A DNA stretch of 64,000 nucleotides, taken from positions 7,316,001 to 7,380,000 of the forward strand of contig CM060733.1 in NCBI GenBank assembly GCA_030704615.1, written 5' to 3'. Below, piece by piece: positions 46,660-57,539 of the stretch (position 1 is the stretch's first letter; every line of letters begins with the position of its first letter). The DNA is from Takakia lepidozioides (Eukaryota; Streptophyta; Takakiopsida; Takakiales; Takakiaceae). The notes beneath the pieces were generated by a model. It was not told where the DNA came from and made no database searches. It saw only the letters and a list, made by a program, of their open reading frames with translations. The position numbers were made by a program, and so were the translations under genes.

Positions 46660-47460
46660 CACTGTAAGTTTGGGTAATAACCTCCGGTCTGGCGGGATTG
46701 CCTACTTGTGGTGTGATTCGTGATCACTTTAGTTTGACTTTACCTCGAGTGCTTGACCTGAGAGTCCTGTAGCTTCAAGCTTGAGCACGTATCCTGGTTG
46801 CAAATCTTACATAAAGTTTTGGTGCTTTTGGCTTGGTTACTTTAATGATTTTATCGTCGTGTAATATGTAACGATCTAAGATTGGAGTTATCTCAGAAAT
46901 CAAATTCGTATGTTATCACTTATCACTAACTGCCGCTGGGTGAAAAACTCCTCGTGCCAAAATTACAAACCACAGAACTCAACGAAGAAACTGCTTAAGG
47001 CCGGATCCCCAATGAGAATTGTGACAAAAAACATCGGCCAGATAGGTGCCACTTGGAGCATTATGGCTCTGGTCCATGGAAGCCTTGCTGCCTACCAGTG
47101 CACATTCTCAATTTCTTCATACAAGTTGCGTTAGGCTCCAGCCAATCTTAGCTTGCTCAGTATCAGCTTCAGGATGCAGGGTGACGCCTAAAGTGCATAA
47201 ACTACCCACCCTATTGGGCAGTTGTGACTTTCAGAAGGCCTCTGTGCCTCCGTGCAAGCATGTCAGAAGCAATTGTGTTTGTCATTTGAGATGTTTCTAT
47301 GTGCAGCTGCACACCGCAGGCCAACACGACCACACATGCACCATCATATGTCCTCCCAATATAATTCACCTAATTAAGCAGAGATTTGTTCCTTGCAACA
47401 CGGCTTTTAGAACATCATCTGGTCTAAGATATCTTAGGGATTAAGTATTATTATCTTCGT
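46660..47460. other. No gene recognised
   Basis: Only short frames without motifs are present. Confidence 0.35.
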
Positions 47461-47462
47461 GT

Positions 47463-48226
47463 GGCCACCGTTGGTTCCCTAAGGTGCCCTATTATGTAAG
47501 GCATCCCAAACCAATGTTCCACAGCTGCCACCATGGGCTGCCTAAAGAGGAGCAAAGTAAAATTATACAGAGCACGATATTAGCAAACATGAGGCACATT
47601 CTGTCGCCAAAAGGTGGCGCTTGAAATGTCCAAATCCCAATAGATATGACCCCATTGAACAGTAAACGTGGGGTTTTCATCCAACCCACGTGAGGTCAGA
47701 CACTGGGAATTGGCCGGCTAAAATGAGAGAAATCGAATATTTGCTACTAATAAATCTTCTTGCTGAGTCACCTTCGGTTGCCAAAGGTGACACATTAAAT
47801 GCTCAATTTATGCAGATTTGTCAGTATTGAACAACATGTGGGGTTCGATGAACAGACATGTCAATAAAAGTTCTCCTACTTTTTGGTGTACCATGCATTT
47901 CGCATGGTTTTATAACGAATTTCCTCGGTGTCCTGGAAACATTCTACCTTTTTTGCCCTGAACAATGGGTTTGGGCCCCACCTCCGTTTTCCAAAGGTGC
48001 CACGAAAATACCGCATGGACTGCGATGCAGTGGAAATGGCACCGAGAACTGAGATTCGAGAACCTCATTGCGATTGTCTTTCTTCCACCTATGGTTGAAG
48101 GAGGTTGCTCCGGTGATGCTACACAGTGCAATTGTAGTGTGCACAACTGTCAATTTTTCTATTAATTTCATGATCGTTCTGAACCTCAATGCCATTGGCT
48201 CTACCACCTATGGTAGACGAAGGTTC
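47463..48226. repeat. Left cluster of short hairpins of the ACCTTCG/CGAAGGT family
   Basis: Hairpins of about 20-23 bases recur at 47,463, 47,768-47,790 (TCACCTTCGGTTGCCAAAGGTGA, perfect arms of ten; read as TCACCTTCGG and CCAAAGGTGA), 47,979-47,999, 48,085-48,106 and 48,204-48,226. Each has arms related to CCACCTTYG and CRAAGGTGG and a loop of three to five bases. Arrays of short repeats of this sort lie inside the ends of CACTA-type and other DNA transposons and bind transposase. They precede the ParB-like gene segment. Confidence 0.7.
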
Positions 48227-48477
48227 GTTGTGTGATGGGTTATCAAGGAATTGTTCTTAAGTCGGAAGAAATTTAAATTGTTGAAAGATGTATCTTTCTC
48301 TCTTACTTCGAATTGTCTTCCGTGATTTCCTTGATATCTATGTGTTGAATGTTATGACTTTTTTACCGAAGTTATTCCAAATTCCTGCGAATACGTATTT
48401 ACTTCGAAGTGAATTAAATAAATATATTGTGTGTAATTACCTAATATCAATAAATCAAATGTGTTGGGGTGCAATGA

Positions 48478-48760
48478 AGCCCTCATGTGCAGATGTTGCT
48501 CATCGGCTGTTATGGAAACCCTCGAGCATGCCTGCTGCATTGCCAAGCACCTGCTATTCTCTGGCCCATAATAAAAAGTTTCTACAGACCCTGGAATCAA
48601 TGCTCTATATCCCAAATTCACATTCTTCTAAGCTATGACCAGAGCTCCAAATCTAGAGTGCTACCCTGCCCAGTATTTGACACTCTTCGGAGCTCAACAC
48701 TCTGGCACATTTGGAAAGCAAGATGCAATAGAACTTTACTCTGCTAGAACTTGTGGAATA
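48478..48760 (+). pseudogene. LINE zinc-binding (zf-RVT-like) fragment
   Basis: A frame with METLEHACCIAKH and, after a shift, TLWHIWKARCNRTL resembles the Cys/His end of L1-type reverse transcriptases, where ETxEH and a W-xIW-xxR motif occur. It is short and broken. It could be chance similarity. Confidence 0.35.
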
Positions 48761-49400
48761 TCTGCCCTGCTCACCAACGTTTACCAGGACCTTCAAATTG
48801 AGGGCTTGATAAATACTGTGTGCAGATGTGAAAGAGCGCCACGATAGGCAGGTGCGCTCCACAGTACCTTTACCTCGACATGGGGGAGGGAGGGCATCCT
48901 ATGCTACAGCTCCAGCCCAGACAGCTGCCTATGGAATGTCCTGCCCCCGACTGCCTGGAGGGACATCCGCGGCACCGTCCAGAGCATCACCGGAGTTTGA
49001 TAGAGACATAAATTGGAAGCATATCAAGCAGTCATCAAAAGTCTCAAAGTTCAGCTTTCGCTAATCACATGGCTACTTGGTAGTCCGCAGAAAGCGACTC
49101 ACAACTGCACCCCACGCTCTTAACGAATTCGGATGATTTTCTCAATAAGTGACACTGATCTTCTTGCATAAGTTTGGTTTTAAGGCCGTGGGCCTTGGTA
49201 GATTGTATCATACTCGGAATGAGTAGCAAGTTCCCCCCTTCACTGACGACGGTGTGTGTGCCTTATGGTGTAATCGAGGGTTTTAATTTTTTCCCTCTAA
49301 TAATTATGAAATAAAGCTTCAGGGTCTCTGTCCCTGTTCTTCAAAATAAAATAAAAATAAAAATAAAAATGTGTAAATAGTATATATACATAATACATAC

Positions 49401-49408
<8 letters not shown>

Positions 49409-49431
<23 letters not shown>
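49409..49431. repeat. (TG)n microsatellite
   Basis: Eleven or twelve TG units follow a short TA run. Confidence 0.95.
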
Positions 49432-49686
49432 CCTCATAATATATTGTAGAAATGTATGTTGGTCTATCTATTTATTAGGCCACAATATTGCGGAAAGCTG
49501 TTAAGGACACACTCAGTTATTTTTTATCATCATTTATTATATATGTATTATAATGTCTGCTTTGTGATTGGTCGATATATTATTTGTTTTCTTCCTATGC
49601 CTGCTTTATATATATGGCACTAAAACCATACCCCCCGCTTATTCTTGCGCTCTCAACAGGAATCTGTGCCGCTTAACCTAACGTAA

Positions 49687-52519
49687 ATGGAGCAGGACAA
49701 TACCTCAAAACCTCAGCGTCGATATTCGTTGAGGAGCAACTGTATTGCCAGCACCGCTGTGTCTGGAGAGCAAGGTGTGGTTGGTGGCCGTCCAAAGCGT
49801 GGCTTGCGCACTTGTTCAAAGGAAATGTCGCAGGTTCTCTTACGTTTTTCTCTTGTTCTCGTGGTGGGGCTGTGCGTGTTCCTGTTTCATTTCTTGTCGC
49901 GTTCACTGTGCGTGTTTCCTCGCTGTGGGACCGTGTTCGTTTTTACTTTCTTGGTCTTTGTGTTTCCAGCGCGCATTGTTATGTCTTCTGCTCCATTCCG
50001 CTAAGGTCCGTCATCTCCCTCTCTCAATCCCCTTCTTTGCACGTTCGCTGAAGCAGCACTGAAGTCGGCTGCATGGATAGGCTTGGGGAAACGACAACAA
50101 CGGCCACATACTGAACCCTGCTGCTGTTATAAAGTGTTCCTTGTCGCTTCTTCCGTAGGCTTCGATCTTTGCTGCTATTTCATTTGTGGTTAGGAAAGAT
50201 AAAAAGATTCATCCCGTTTGCATTTTGTGATACAATCACCTTCGCAAAGATCCTAGTTTAGATGAGCGTTTATGTCAAAGGTTTGTGTTCATTTTCTTTC
50301 TGTTCATGTTTCCAGCCTGCATTGCTATGCTTTGTTGTGCCAATGGCTTTGTTGTTTCTAAGCTTTGCTGTTTGTTTTTGTTTTTGCTCTATCTTTTTAT
50401 TATGCTTGTTGTTCATTGTGTGCAGGATTTGGAGGGAGGCAGCCGGTTTTCAGACTGAGGTCTTAGCACGCTATTAGAGAAAGCGGACATATTGCAGGAT
50501 TGTTTGCCGCTACCTCCTATCGCGGATGGCATTGTGGAGGATCTAGATGGGGAGTTCTTAGCCACCCCTTATGTCGATCGCTCCATCGAGCCAACTGTGA
50601 GCGAGCTCGACCGCGTACACCTTGCAGCTCCCTCGAAGAAGGCCATCGCAGGTGGAGGTGAAGTAGTCAAGGCTATTGGGCATCGTGGGCAGTGGGAGTC
50701 GTCTTACAGGGGCCCTCAAGCTTCTTTGTCTCCCCACAAGCAGGTCTTTGCGAGGCCAGATGTGAGTATTCTGAACAGCCCGGTTATTTCAGTTACTGCA
50801 TCAACCATGGATATGCCAGCATCAAACACACATTCATTGTACAATGAGGAGGAAGTCCCTGCGGTCCCCAAGCCCGCTGGGCTTGCATCTGCAACGGAGG
50901 AGATCTTGGATCAAGGCGATGCCATGAAGCAGTTGCTTGTGCTAGAAGACCACAACACAGGAAATTTGCAGTCCGTGGTCAACAAACTTGCGATAAGTTA
51001 TTCCACCTTGCTTCCCAAAGTGCCTCTTTGTAGGATGATCTTGAATCCAAAAATTAGACCGATTGTAGGGGAGAATGCGGGAGATGCATTGAAAGATTGT
51101 TTTCTTACGAATGGGTATGTGGAAGGGCACGGGTATTTTTATTTGACACCCACCGATGAGATGGAGAACCCCGCATTGGTCAATTCTCATCAGCCTCACA
51201 CTCTGCATCAAACTCGTCGCTAACCTGTTGCCAGTGTGCACTCCACCCTGCTCGGATCGTCATGGGTGAAAAATCGTATGTTTTACGTGTGGGATGGCAA
51301 TCACCGCCTGCACACGTGGTTTAAATTGATCAATACTGTGAAGGCAAAGGAGAAACAATGGCATGTGCGAGTGCAATCTAAAATTCTTCGATGCCAGGCG
51401 AACACAATCGGCATGCTCAAAGCTGCCATGTTCCAAACAAACGCATAAGCTACTTGACTTGTAGCACATGACTTGACTGTTAAGGAATTCCAATTTCATC
51501 TTCATCATGTCCGTACTTCAAACTTCTTGTGTTGCGTTGCTTGCAGTATTAATGAGAAGGCGTTTGTGAAGACCGAGGACATACACAACCTATGGTATAT
51601 TCAAATGATAGGTACTAGCCCAATAGAGCAATACAAGGGGCTCCTCACCAAGCAGCATTACGAGAAATCTCTGGCCAAGGAGCCTGGGAAAACTTGGTAT
51701 ACGATGACCCAAGAGGCTATGATTGAGATTTTGGCGCATGTGAGTTCCTCTTACATTGCACTTCATGGATTACTTGTCCGTTGGAATTGCACAGTTAAGG
51801 TGGTCCATAAGATTCGCTCACGAGGATTGTTTGATTGGCAAGCAGGCGGACATCATGAAGGCCATTGCACAAGCTAAAATAAGGCACGATGCCGATACAC
51901 CAGAGCAAGAACAAAACCGTGACGGGTTGGCGGTGGCCATTGTTGCAACCAAAAACAGTGCAAAGGCGAAGGCATCTAAGCAGATAGTAAAGAAGTTGTC
52001 TGTTTGTGATCCCGGCAACGGGTCCAATTTCTTGAAAACTCTACAAACGTGTCAAGAGGGGGGGGAAAGAGTGGGCTTGGAGAGAGAGCATATTTGATTG
52101 CGACTTCTGAAGTTTCCCCAGAAGAAAAGCAAAGGTGGTTGCAGCTGCATATTGCAGCACCTGCCCAACAGACATAAGCTTTTTTTCCGGGGGTGGAGGG
52201 GAAGATCACAGACAAGATAATGGACACGTGGCTGTCCAAAGAGACATGGTGGTTTCAGGTCATGAGTCTTCCCCCTACGATACTCATGTAGTAGTTGTAT
52301 GTCTTTCTTTATGGACTGCTCTCTAACACCAATATGATATCCACAGGTAACAACAAAAGCTATGGAGCTGCTCGGCAATATCACGGATTTCCCTATGGAT
52401 GAGGGAACTGCACCTCCCTTGGACCGGTGGATACAACAATGGAAGAAGAAGGCATACAAGCAATTATTCCTATCGGAGATTGAATCCCATCGCCGGACAA
52501 TGCTGGTGTCAGATGACTA
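49687..52519 (+). pseudogene. ParB/sulfiredoxin-like domain gene of a mobile element, multi-exon, degenerate
   Basis: Exon 1 (49,687-49,833) encodes 49 residues, basic, with QRRYSLRSN and GRPKRGLRT, and ends CAG|GT. A long exon (about 50,498-51,448) encodes an acidic linker, then a ParB-like module: VPLCRMILNPKIRPIVGEN, DCFLTNGYVEGHGYFYLTP and FYVWDGNHRLHTWFKLIN, with the DGNHR loop at 51,293-51,307. A TAA at 51,221 interrupts it in frame. Later exons are 51,547-51,739 (TEDIHNLWYIQMIGTSP) and 51,795 to about 52,060 (CLIGKQADIMKAIAQAKIRH). A G-run frameshift near 52,060 follows, then EEKQRWLQLHIAAPAQQ and, from about 52,347, AMELLGNITDFPMDEG to a stop near 52,519. ParB-like folds bind nucleotides or DNA and often accompany DNA methylases in phages. 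The identification rests on the GNHR motif and the strand order around it. Confidence 0.55.
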
Positions 52520-52639
52520 AGGCGGCCCTCGTGCCGCTAAAAGACTGGTTTACAGGTACACCTTTGTCCAAGCTCCCACCTCCGTTCTCTTGGTAGTTCA
52601 GGGCTTGTTGTGAGCCACATCCCCTCATCCCAAATTCTA

Positions 52640-54156
52640 TGCCACCTTCGTTGTCCAAACATGCGAAGATATGAATAGACAACCAAGCATGTTACTTCAG
52701 TGACAGATAAGCCACCTTCGTCCACCGTAGGTGCCTGCAAATTGAAAGATAGGCCACCTTTGGTTGACGAAGGTGGAGGCTGAGTGGGAGAACATAAAGG
52801 TAAATACGCAATAAATGGATGACCCAGGAAGGACGAAGGTTTCTCGTTTTATAGGGTTAGCTAAATCAATTTTGAAATCTGAACTTATGGTAGATGCATG
52901 TTAATTCCCGCCATTGATTTCTCCGAAGTTGATCATAGCCATCCAGGTCAAGCTTCGACCTTCGTCCGACGCAGGTCAGTTGTTTGAGCGTTTATAATGT
53001 TTTGAGCTGCTCTAAACATTGTTTTGAGCAATTTCAGCGTTTTGACAGGCTCAAAACATTGTTTTGACAGAATAAATATTTCAAACAGTTGCGGGTTAAA
53101 TCCATCCGGTAACGGATCCTCGATGTACTCTCTTTCTCAACGGTCACTCTCATTCTAATATATGCCGATGCTAATAAATAATCTGTATAATGTACCCACC
53201 TTCGATAGTAGGAGGTTCCCTATAGGCACAGTTGTGCAGTAAGGTGCCCATGTATGAGAAGTATAATCTACTAATTCAAATATATTATTTTTATCCGCCG
53301 ATACTAATCTCTTATCTATTTAGTCTATGTTAAACATATCTCAGAATGTTATTGATTTTTGACCGTACACTTTAATCTGTACCCACCTATGGTTGACGGA
53401 GGTGACAGTGTAGCCGTAATGACAGGTAGAATATAAATATTTTGAGTCCATTTATATTTATTTTCAGTCTATCGATTCTACACTATAATACATAATGTCG
53501 ATAGACTAATCTTATTGTCTATATAATTGTTGTAATATGTTATACGACTTTTCCAATGTAAAGTCTTTAGACTACAATATATATATATATATATATATAT
53601 AGTTTATATACATTTTATACACGGCGTAGATACGGATTAAGTCTACGAATGTCTGTAATCGTGTGTAGTCGTTTGCACACATAGTTTTAAATGCTATTCA
53701 TCTTCGCTTTGGCCTTTAACCGACCTTCGTTTTACGGTGCTACCCTAGGGTCGGAGGTGCGCAGGGAGCTATGTAGCCCTAATGTCAGTATACACAAAGT
53801 TAAAATATTATGTGATATACAGTTTAGTTTAAAATCTACGAAATATGTAGTCTTTAATCTATAAAGTCTATGTACTGCTAGATGGATTGGTCATGACTAG
53901 ATGATTATGACGAGTGATTTGTATACTTGTGTTGCATTAGTGATGATTAATGATCCATCACTAATCCATCATCTATATATTGTGTTATGATATCTGTATG
54001 TATCTCTCTGACTATACAGATAGAAATCATATGATATGGTAATCAGATATATATATTTTATTTAAATCTACACATTGTACATTAGTTTGCCGGCGATCAG
54101 CATCCGTCCTAGCAGCAGATATTTGCTATATTCCTTAACCTCCGTTTGACGTAGGT
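52640..54156. repeat. Middle hairpin cluster of the same family
   Basis: Members lie near 52,712-52,735, 52,754-52,776 (CCACCTTTGG...GACGAAGGTGG), 52,957-52,977, 53,197-53,218, 53,383-53,404, 53,720-53,760 and 54,137-54,156, with half-sites near 52,640 and 52,832. They sit between the ParB-like and methyltransferase-like segments in AT-rich DNA without a recognisable coding frame. A (TA)n run lies at about 53,578-53,601. Confidence 0.7.
52820..52966 (+). repeat. Direct repeat copy A (partner at 56,950-57,096)
   Basis: It shares with the partner the order TGACCCAGG, TCTCGTTTT, TATGGTAGATGCATGT, AATTCCC, GATTTCTCCGAAGTTGATCA and GGTCAAGCTT. Both copies are about 147 bases long. This one follows the end of the ParB-like segment by about 300 bases. 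Confidence 0.8.
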
Positions 54157-54309
54157 AGGCAGTGGATGGGCTCGGTTGACTACATGGACCTCTGCATATC
54201 AACTTTTACAATGCATATTGTGTACTTTTGTTCTGGTATATTTGCTGTTTCGATGTACATATTATAAGGGGAGCGTAGACGCAGATTAACCTCGTATTGT
54301 CGTTGCCTC

Positions 54310-56584
54310 GGGTATCTTCTTGAGGTTCATGGAATTGAATATCTACCCTCTGTCACCGAGGCTTGGACGACTGTTGACAACGACAAAATTACTATGTACA
54401 CTACTGACCAGTCTAGGAACATCACCCTGTTTGTGCATCTCTATGCCCCTGGTATCTGGACTACCCTGCCAAGGAAGGTCCGGCTAGTGAGAGACAAAAG
54501 ATTGCTGCTGAGGAGGGCAAGGTTGGTAAGGACAATCCGACCCGGGCGTCCGATACTGAGAATACCCAGCGACAACAACGACATCGAGAGGCCCTCAACA
54601 CCGCAACTGCTTTGGAAGATGAAAGGATTGCAGCTATGGAAGCTGAAAAAGCGAAAAACAAACGGAGACAGTATATTACAGTGGGCAAGAGGAACAAGGG
54701 AGACAAAGCACAAACTGCATGTGATCGTGGAGAATCGAAACTTTCAGGAAGTGCAGATGACGGAACCCAGAACAAGAAGAAGAGAAGACATAGTGGAACT
54801 AAAAATGACGACATGGTCTGGGAAGCCAGGTACATTGGTTCTTCTTCTGCTTCCCTAGATTCCAAGGTTTTGTGTTTGCAGGGGGATGTAAAAACATTGG
54901 CAACCCTCATTAAATCCGACAAGATGGAAAAGGAGTCCTTGTTGTATTCAATCTCCAAGTTCCTTGGTGATGTTGGGTGTGAGAATACTGGGACACGTAA
55001 CCTTGAAACTACGGACATGGTGTTCTGGGAGCTTCCGGACGGTCACAGTGTTGATCCTGTTGATCCGTCATTGACCCCCGACGATGATGATGTCCCTGAA
55101 TGGAATGAGTATTCTCATGAAAACATGGTCCACGCATTTGAGATAGCGTACCAACTCATGGACGATAATGGTTGCTTCATTGTTGTGGCGCCAAGTGATC
55201 TGCGGATGTCGATACATAGGCACATGAGGAAGAAGGAGATGAGACACTTCAGGACGTGGACATGCATCAACGACAGAGCTTTGAATTGCAACACAGGGAA
55301 GGTGAGATCTTATGCTTTACATTTCAGGCGTTTGTGGTGGTGTTTCTTGGAGTGCTAATCTGTTTCCCTTTTGATTTACATTTCCATCACTTGTGGTGGT
55401 ATTTGTTGGAGTGCTAATCTGTTTCCCTTCCTCTGTATGTACACAGACATTTGTCTTTGAAATGCATTGTTTGGTGCTGGAGTCGTGCAAGGATTTTCAT
55501 ATCAGTGAACAAGGGTTTGTTTTTTCAAAGAACCCGGATTGTTTCACTGGGGATCTGTTGAGACACTATCTTCCAGCATCTGAGATGACAGTATCACCCG
55601 AAGGCAACCCTTACAGAGGACGCAAAGAAAAATCCCCTGCGTTCTATCAGACACTCATGGAGTTATGTTCCTCTGAGGGTGCGGTTTTGGATATCACAGC
55701 ATCAACAGGTAATATTTTCTCATTCCTCCTCTTATCTGGTGATTGGACATTTGCAATGACAGATGATGGCCGTGTGCCCAGAAGAGTCCAAACAGCGTTT
55801 CTTTCGTGGTGAGCAATTAAGGACAGAGGTCCTTCAATATGGAATTCTAACAAATTTATGGATACGTTTGGCTTGTAGGCATTTTTACACTTTTTGCCTA
55901 GTAAACCTTCATCATATTGCGCCTTCTGGCTTTGGCTTCCCAGGTATTATGCTTTAACAGTACAATGCATTTAGAATCTCATACCGTCTAAATTACTACT
56001 GTAGGGAACTCAGTGAAAGCTGCAAGTACGTCCGGAAGACACATCGTTGCAATGGAGGGGGACAAAGAGGTGTTTGAAGATGTTCTACGGTGATTGAATG
56101 ACTCCAGTCAGAAGAAAACACGAGCTGCCTTGCAACCTCCTCGAAAGTCTGCGGTCAAATATATTGTGGACGGATCAGATGGCGAGGGAGATTTGTGAGT
56201 GAGTCATTTCATTACCCTGCTTGCAACGTTGCTGTGTTAATCATTTCCATTCTGTATGTGGTTTTGACCTTATGACCACAAATGTTCAGGCAACCGGTCG
56301 TGAAGAGGCGGAGGATGAGAGGACCATTGTATACCTACGATGTTGAGTTGCCCCTGAGCCCACAGTTGTTTCCAGAGCTCCCAATGTATGCAGAGGCGGC
56401 GGCCCAAAGACAAGCGACATCAAATCACGACAAGGAGTGGGATAACACCATCACCTGGACACGGAAGAAGTCCTTATTTGGGAATGATAGTTATGTTTAT
56501 GTTCTGGACAAGGCTATCGAGGCATGTGACATGCCAACAATAGTATGGGCACAAGCTCGGTCGATGTTTTGCCCGACTGTGTAA
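54310..56584 (+). pseudogene. Beta-class DNA N4/N6-methyltransferase-like gene, multi-exon, degenerate
   Basis: A block near 54,310-54,480 (YLLEVHGIEYLPSVTEAW) precedes the main exon (about 54,465-55,301), which has a basic coiled stretch (DERIAAMEAEKAKNKRRQ) and then TTDMVFWELPDG in the place of motif IV, followed by FEIAYQLMDDNGCFIVVAPS. The next exon, 55,447-55,708, has TFVFEMHCLVLESC and EKSPAFYQTLMELCSSEGAV, then LDITAST. Exon 56,005-56,194 continues GNSVKAASTSGRHIVAMEGD, the SAM-binding motif I/II. The last exon, 56,290-56,584, ends RSMFCPTV. Introns have GT/AG and phases match. The order IV before I is that of beta-class enzymes. The catalytic (D/N/S)PP(Y/W/F) is replaced by ELPD, and a TGA at 56,091 follows VLR, so this copy is probably inactive. 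Confidence 0.62.
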
Positions 56585-56949
56585 TAGATTTGGTTTCTGA
56601 GGACACTTCTGAATAGCACATTTCATCACATTTGGGATATTTACATTTTGGGACCATACATGTCACATTTCAAAAAAATGGGTAATAATGTTATTTAATC
56701 CCAGGTCCGATGTGATGTCCTTGCTTGTTGTGGTGTATAAGGTCAGATGACACAACCCCAGAATATATTTGTCAAATATTTGCAATTTGTCACCACCTAT
56801 GTTACATTTATGAAGCATGTCAGATTGTCCCATCTCCTCGAATGTTCAAAACTGCATTCCCCAGTTAATGCATTCTTCCATTTTGTCGCATTTTGTTTTT
56901 TCCTTGGTCGTCATTGTGTAGATATACATTCCATTCATATGCAATTGAC

Positions 56950-57096
56950 ATGACCCAGGGAGTACAAGGGTGTCTCGTTTTCTATTGTTACATTTATCAA
57001 TTGTGCAATTTGTACCTATGGTAGATGCATGTGAATTCCCACCGTCGATTTCTCCGAAGTTGATCATACCCGACCGGGTCAAGCTTGTACCTTCGG
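56950..57096 (+). repeat. Direct repeat copy B (partner at 52,820-52,966)
   Basis: This copy follows the methyltransferase-like segment by about 365 bases, in the same orientation as copy A. Substitutions are scattered and there are few indels. Confidence 0.8.
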
Positions 57097-57460
57097 CCCT
57101 CCTATTTTTTACATCTTGGATTGCCCAGCTATCGACTATGACCTTTGGTGAACGAAGGTTACCCTCTTTATGGCTTCTTTGGTCTCTGCAACATTCGAAA
57201 CTACGTTGCACGAACATGGAAGAATTCTGCATGTTTTTTAGCCATTTATATCTCTACCTTGGTTTATCGTATGCTGCAAAAATGTCCGGGGATGCAAGTG
57301 AAAATATAAATTTGTTGGACCTCAGTTGAACGAAGGTGTCTCTTTTGTCACTTGGAATGTGATCTTGTATTCAATTTCAAACTCTAAAATTTAATTTTTT
57401 CAGACAAGTTCGTTGCGCAGATTGAAATGTTCTTGTTCATCTTTTTTGACCTTCGTCACT
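57088..57460. repeat. Right hairpin cluster of the same family
   Basis: Members lie at 57,141-57,159 (ACCTTTGGTGAACGAAGGT) and 57,318-57,337 (ACCTCAGTTGAACGAAGGT), with half-sites at 57,092 and 57,450. The cluster separates the methyltransferase-like segment from the SET segment. Confidence 0.65.
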
Positions 57461-57539
57461 GGTGGAATTGCGTTGGCAACTGACAGAATATGAGCTCTCC
57501 CCCCCCCCGGTCTGTTTTTTTGTCTAACTCTGGTAGTAC

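Noticed and set aside
48828-49064. Plus-strand frame with a Gly/Ala/Pro-rich stretch
   Set aside because: No motif and no supporting context, so it was left out as a gene.
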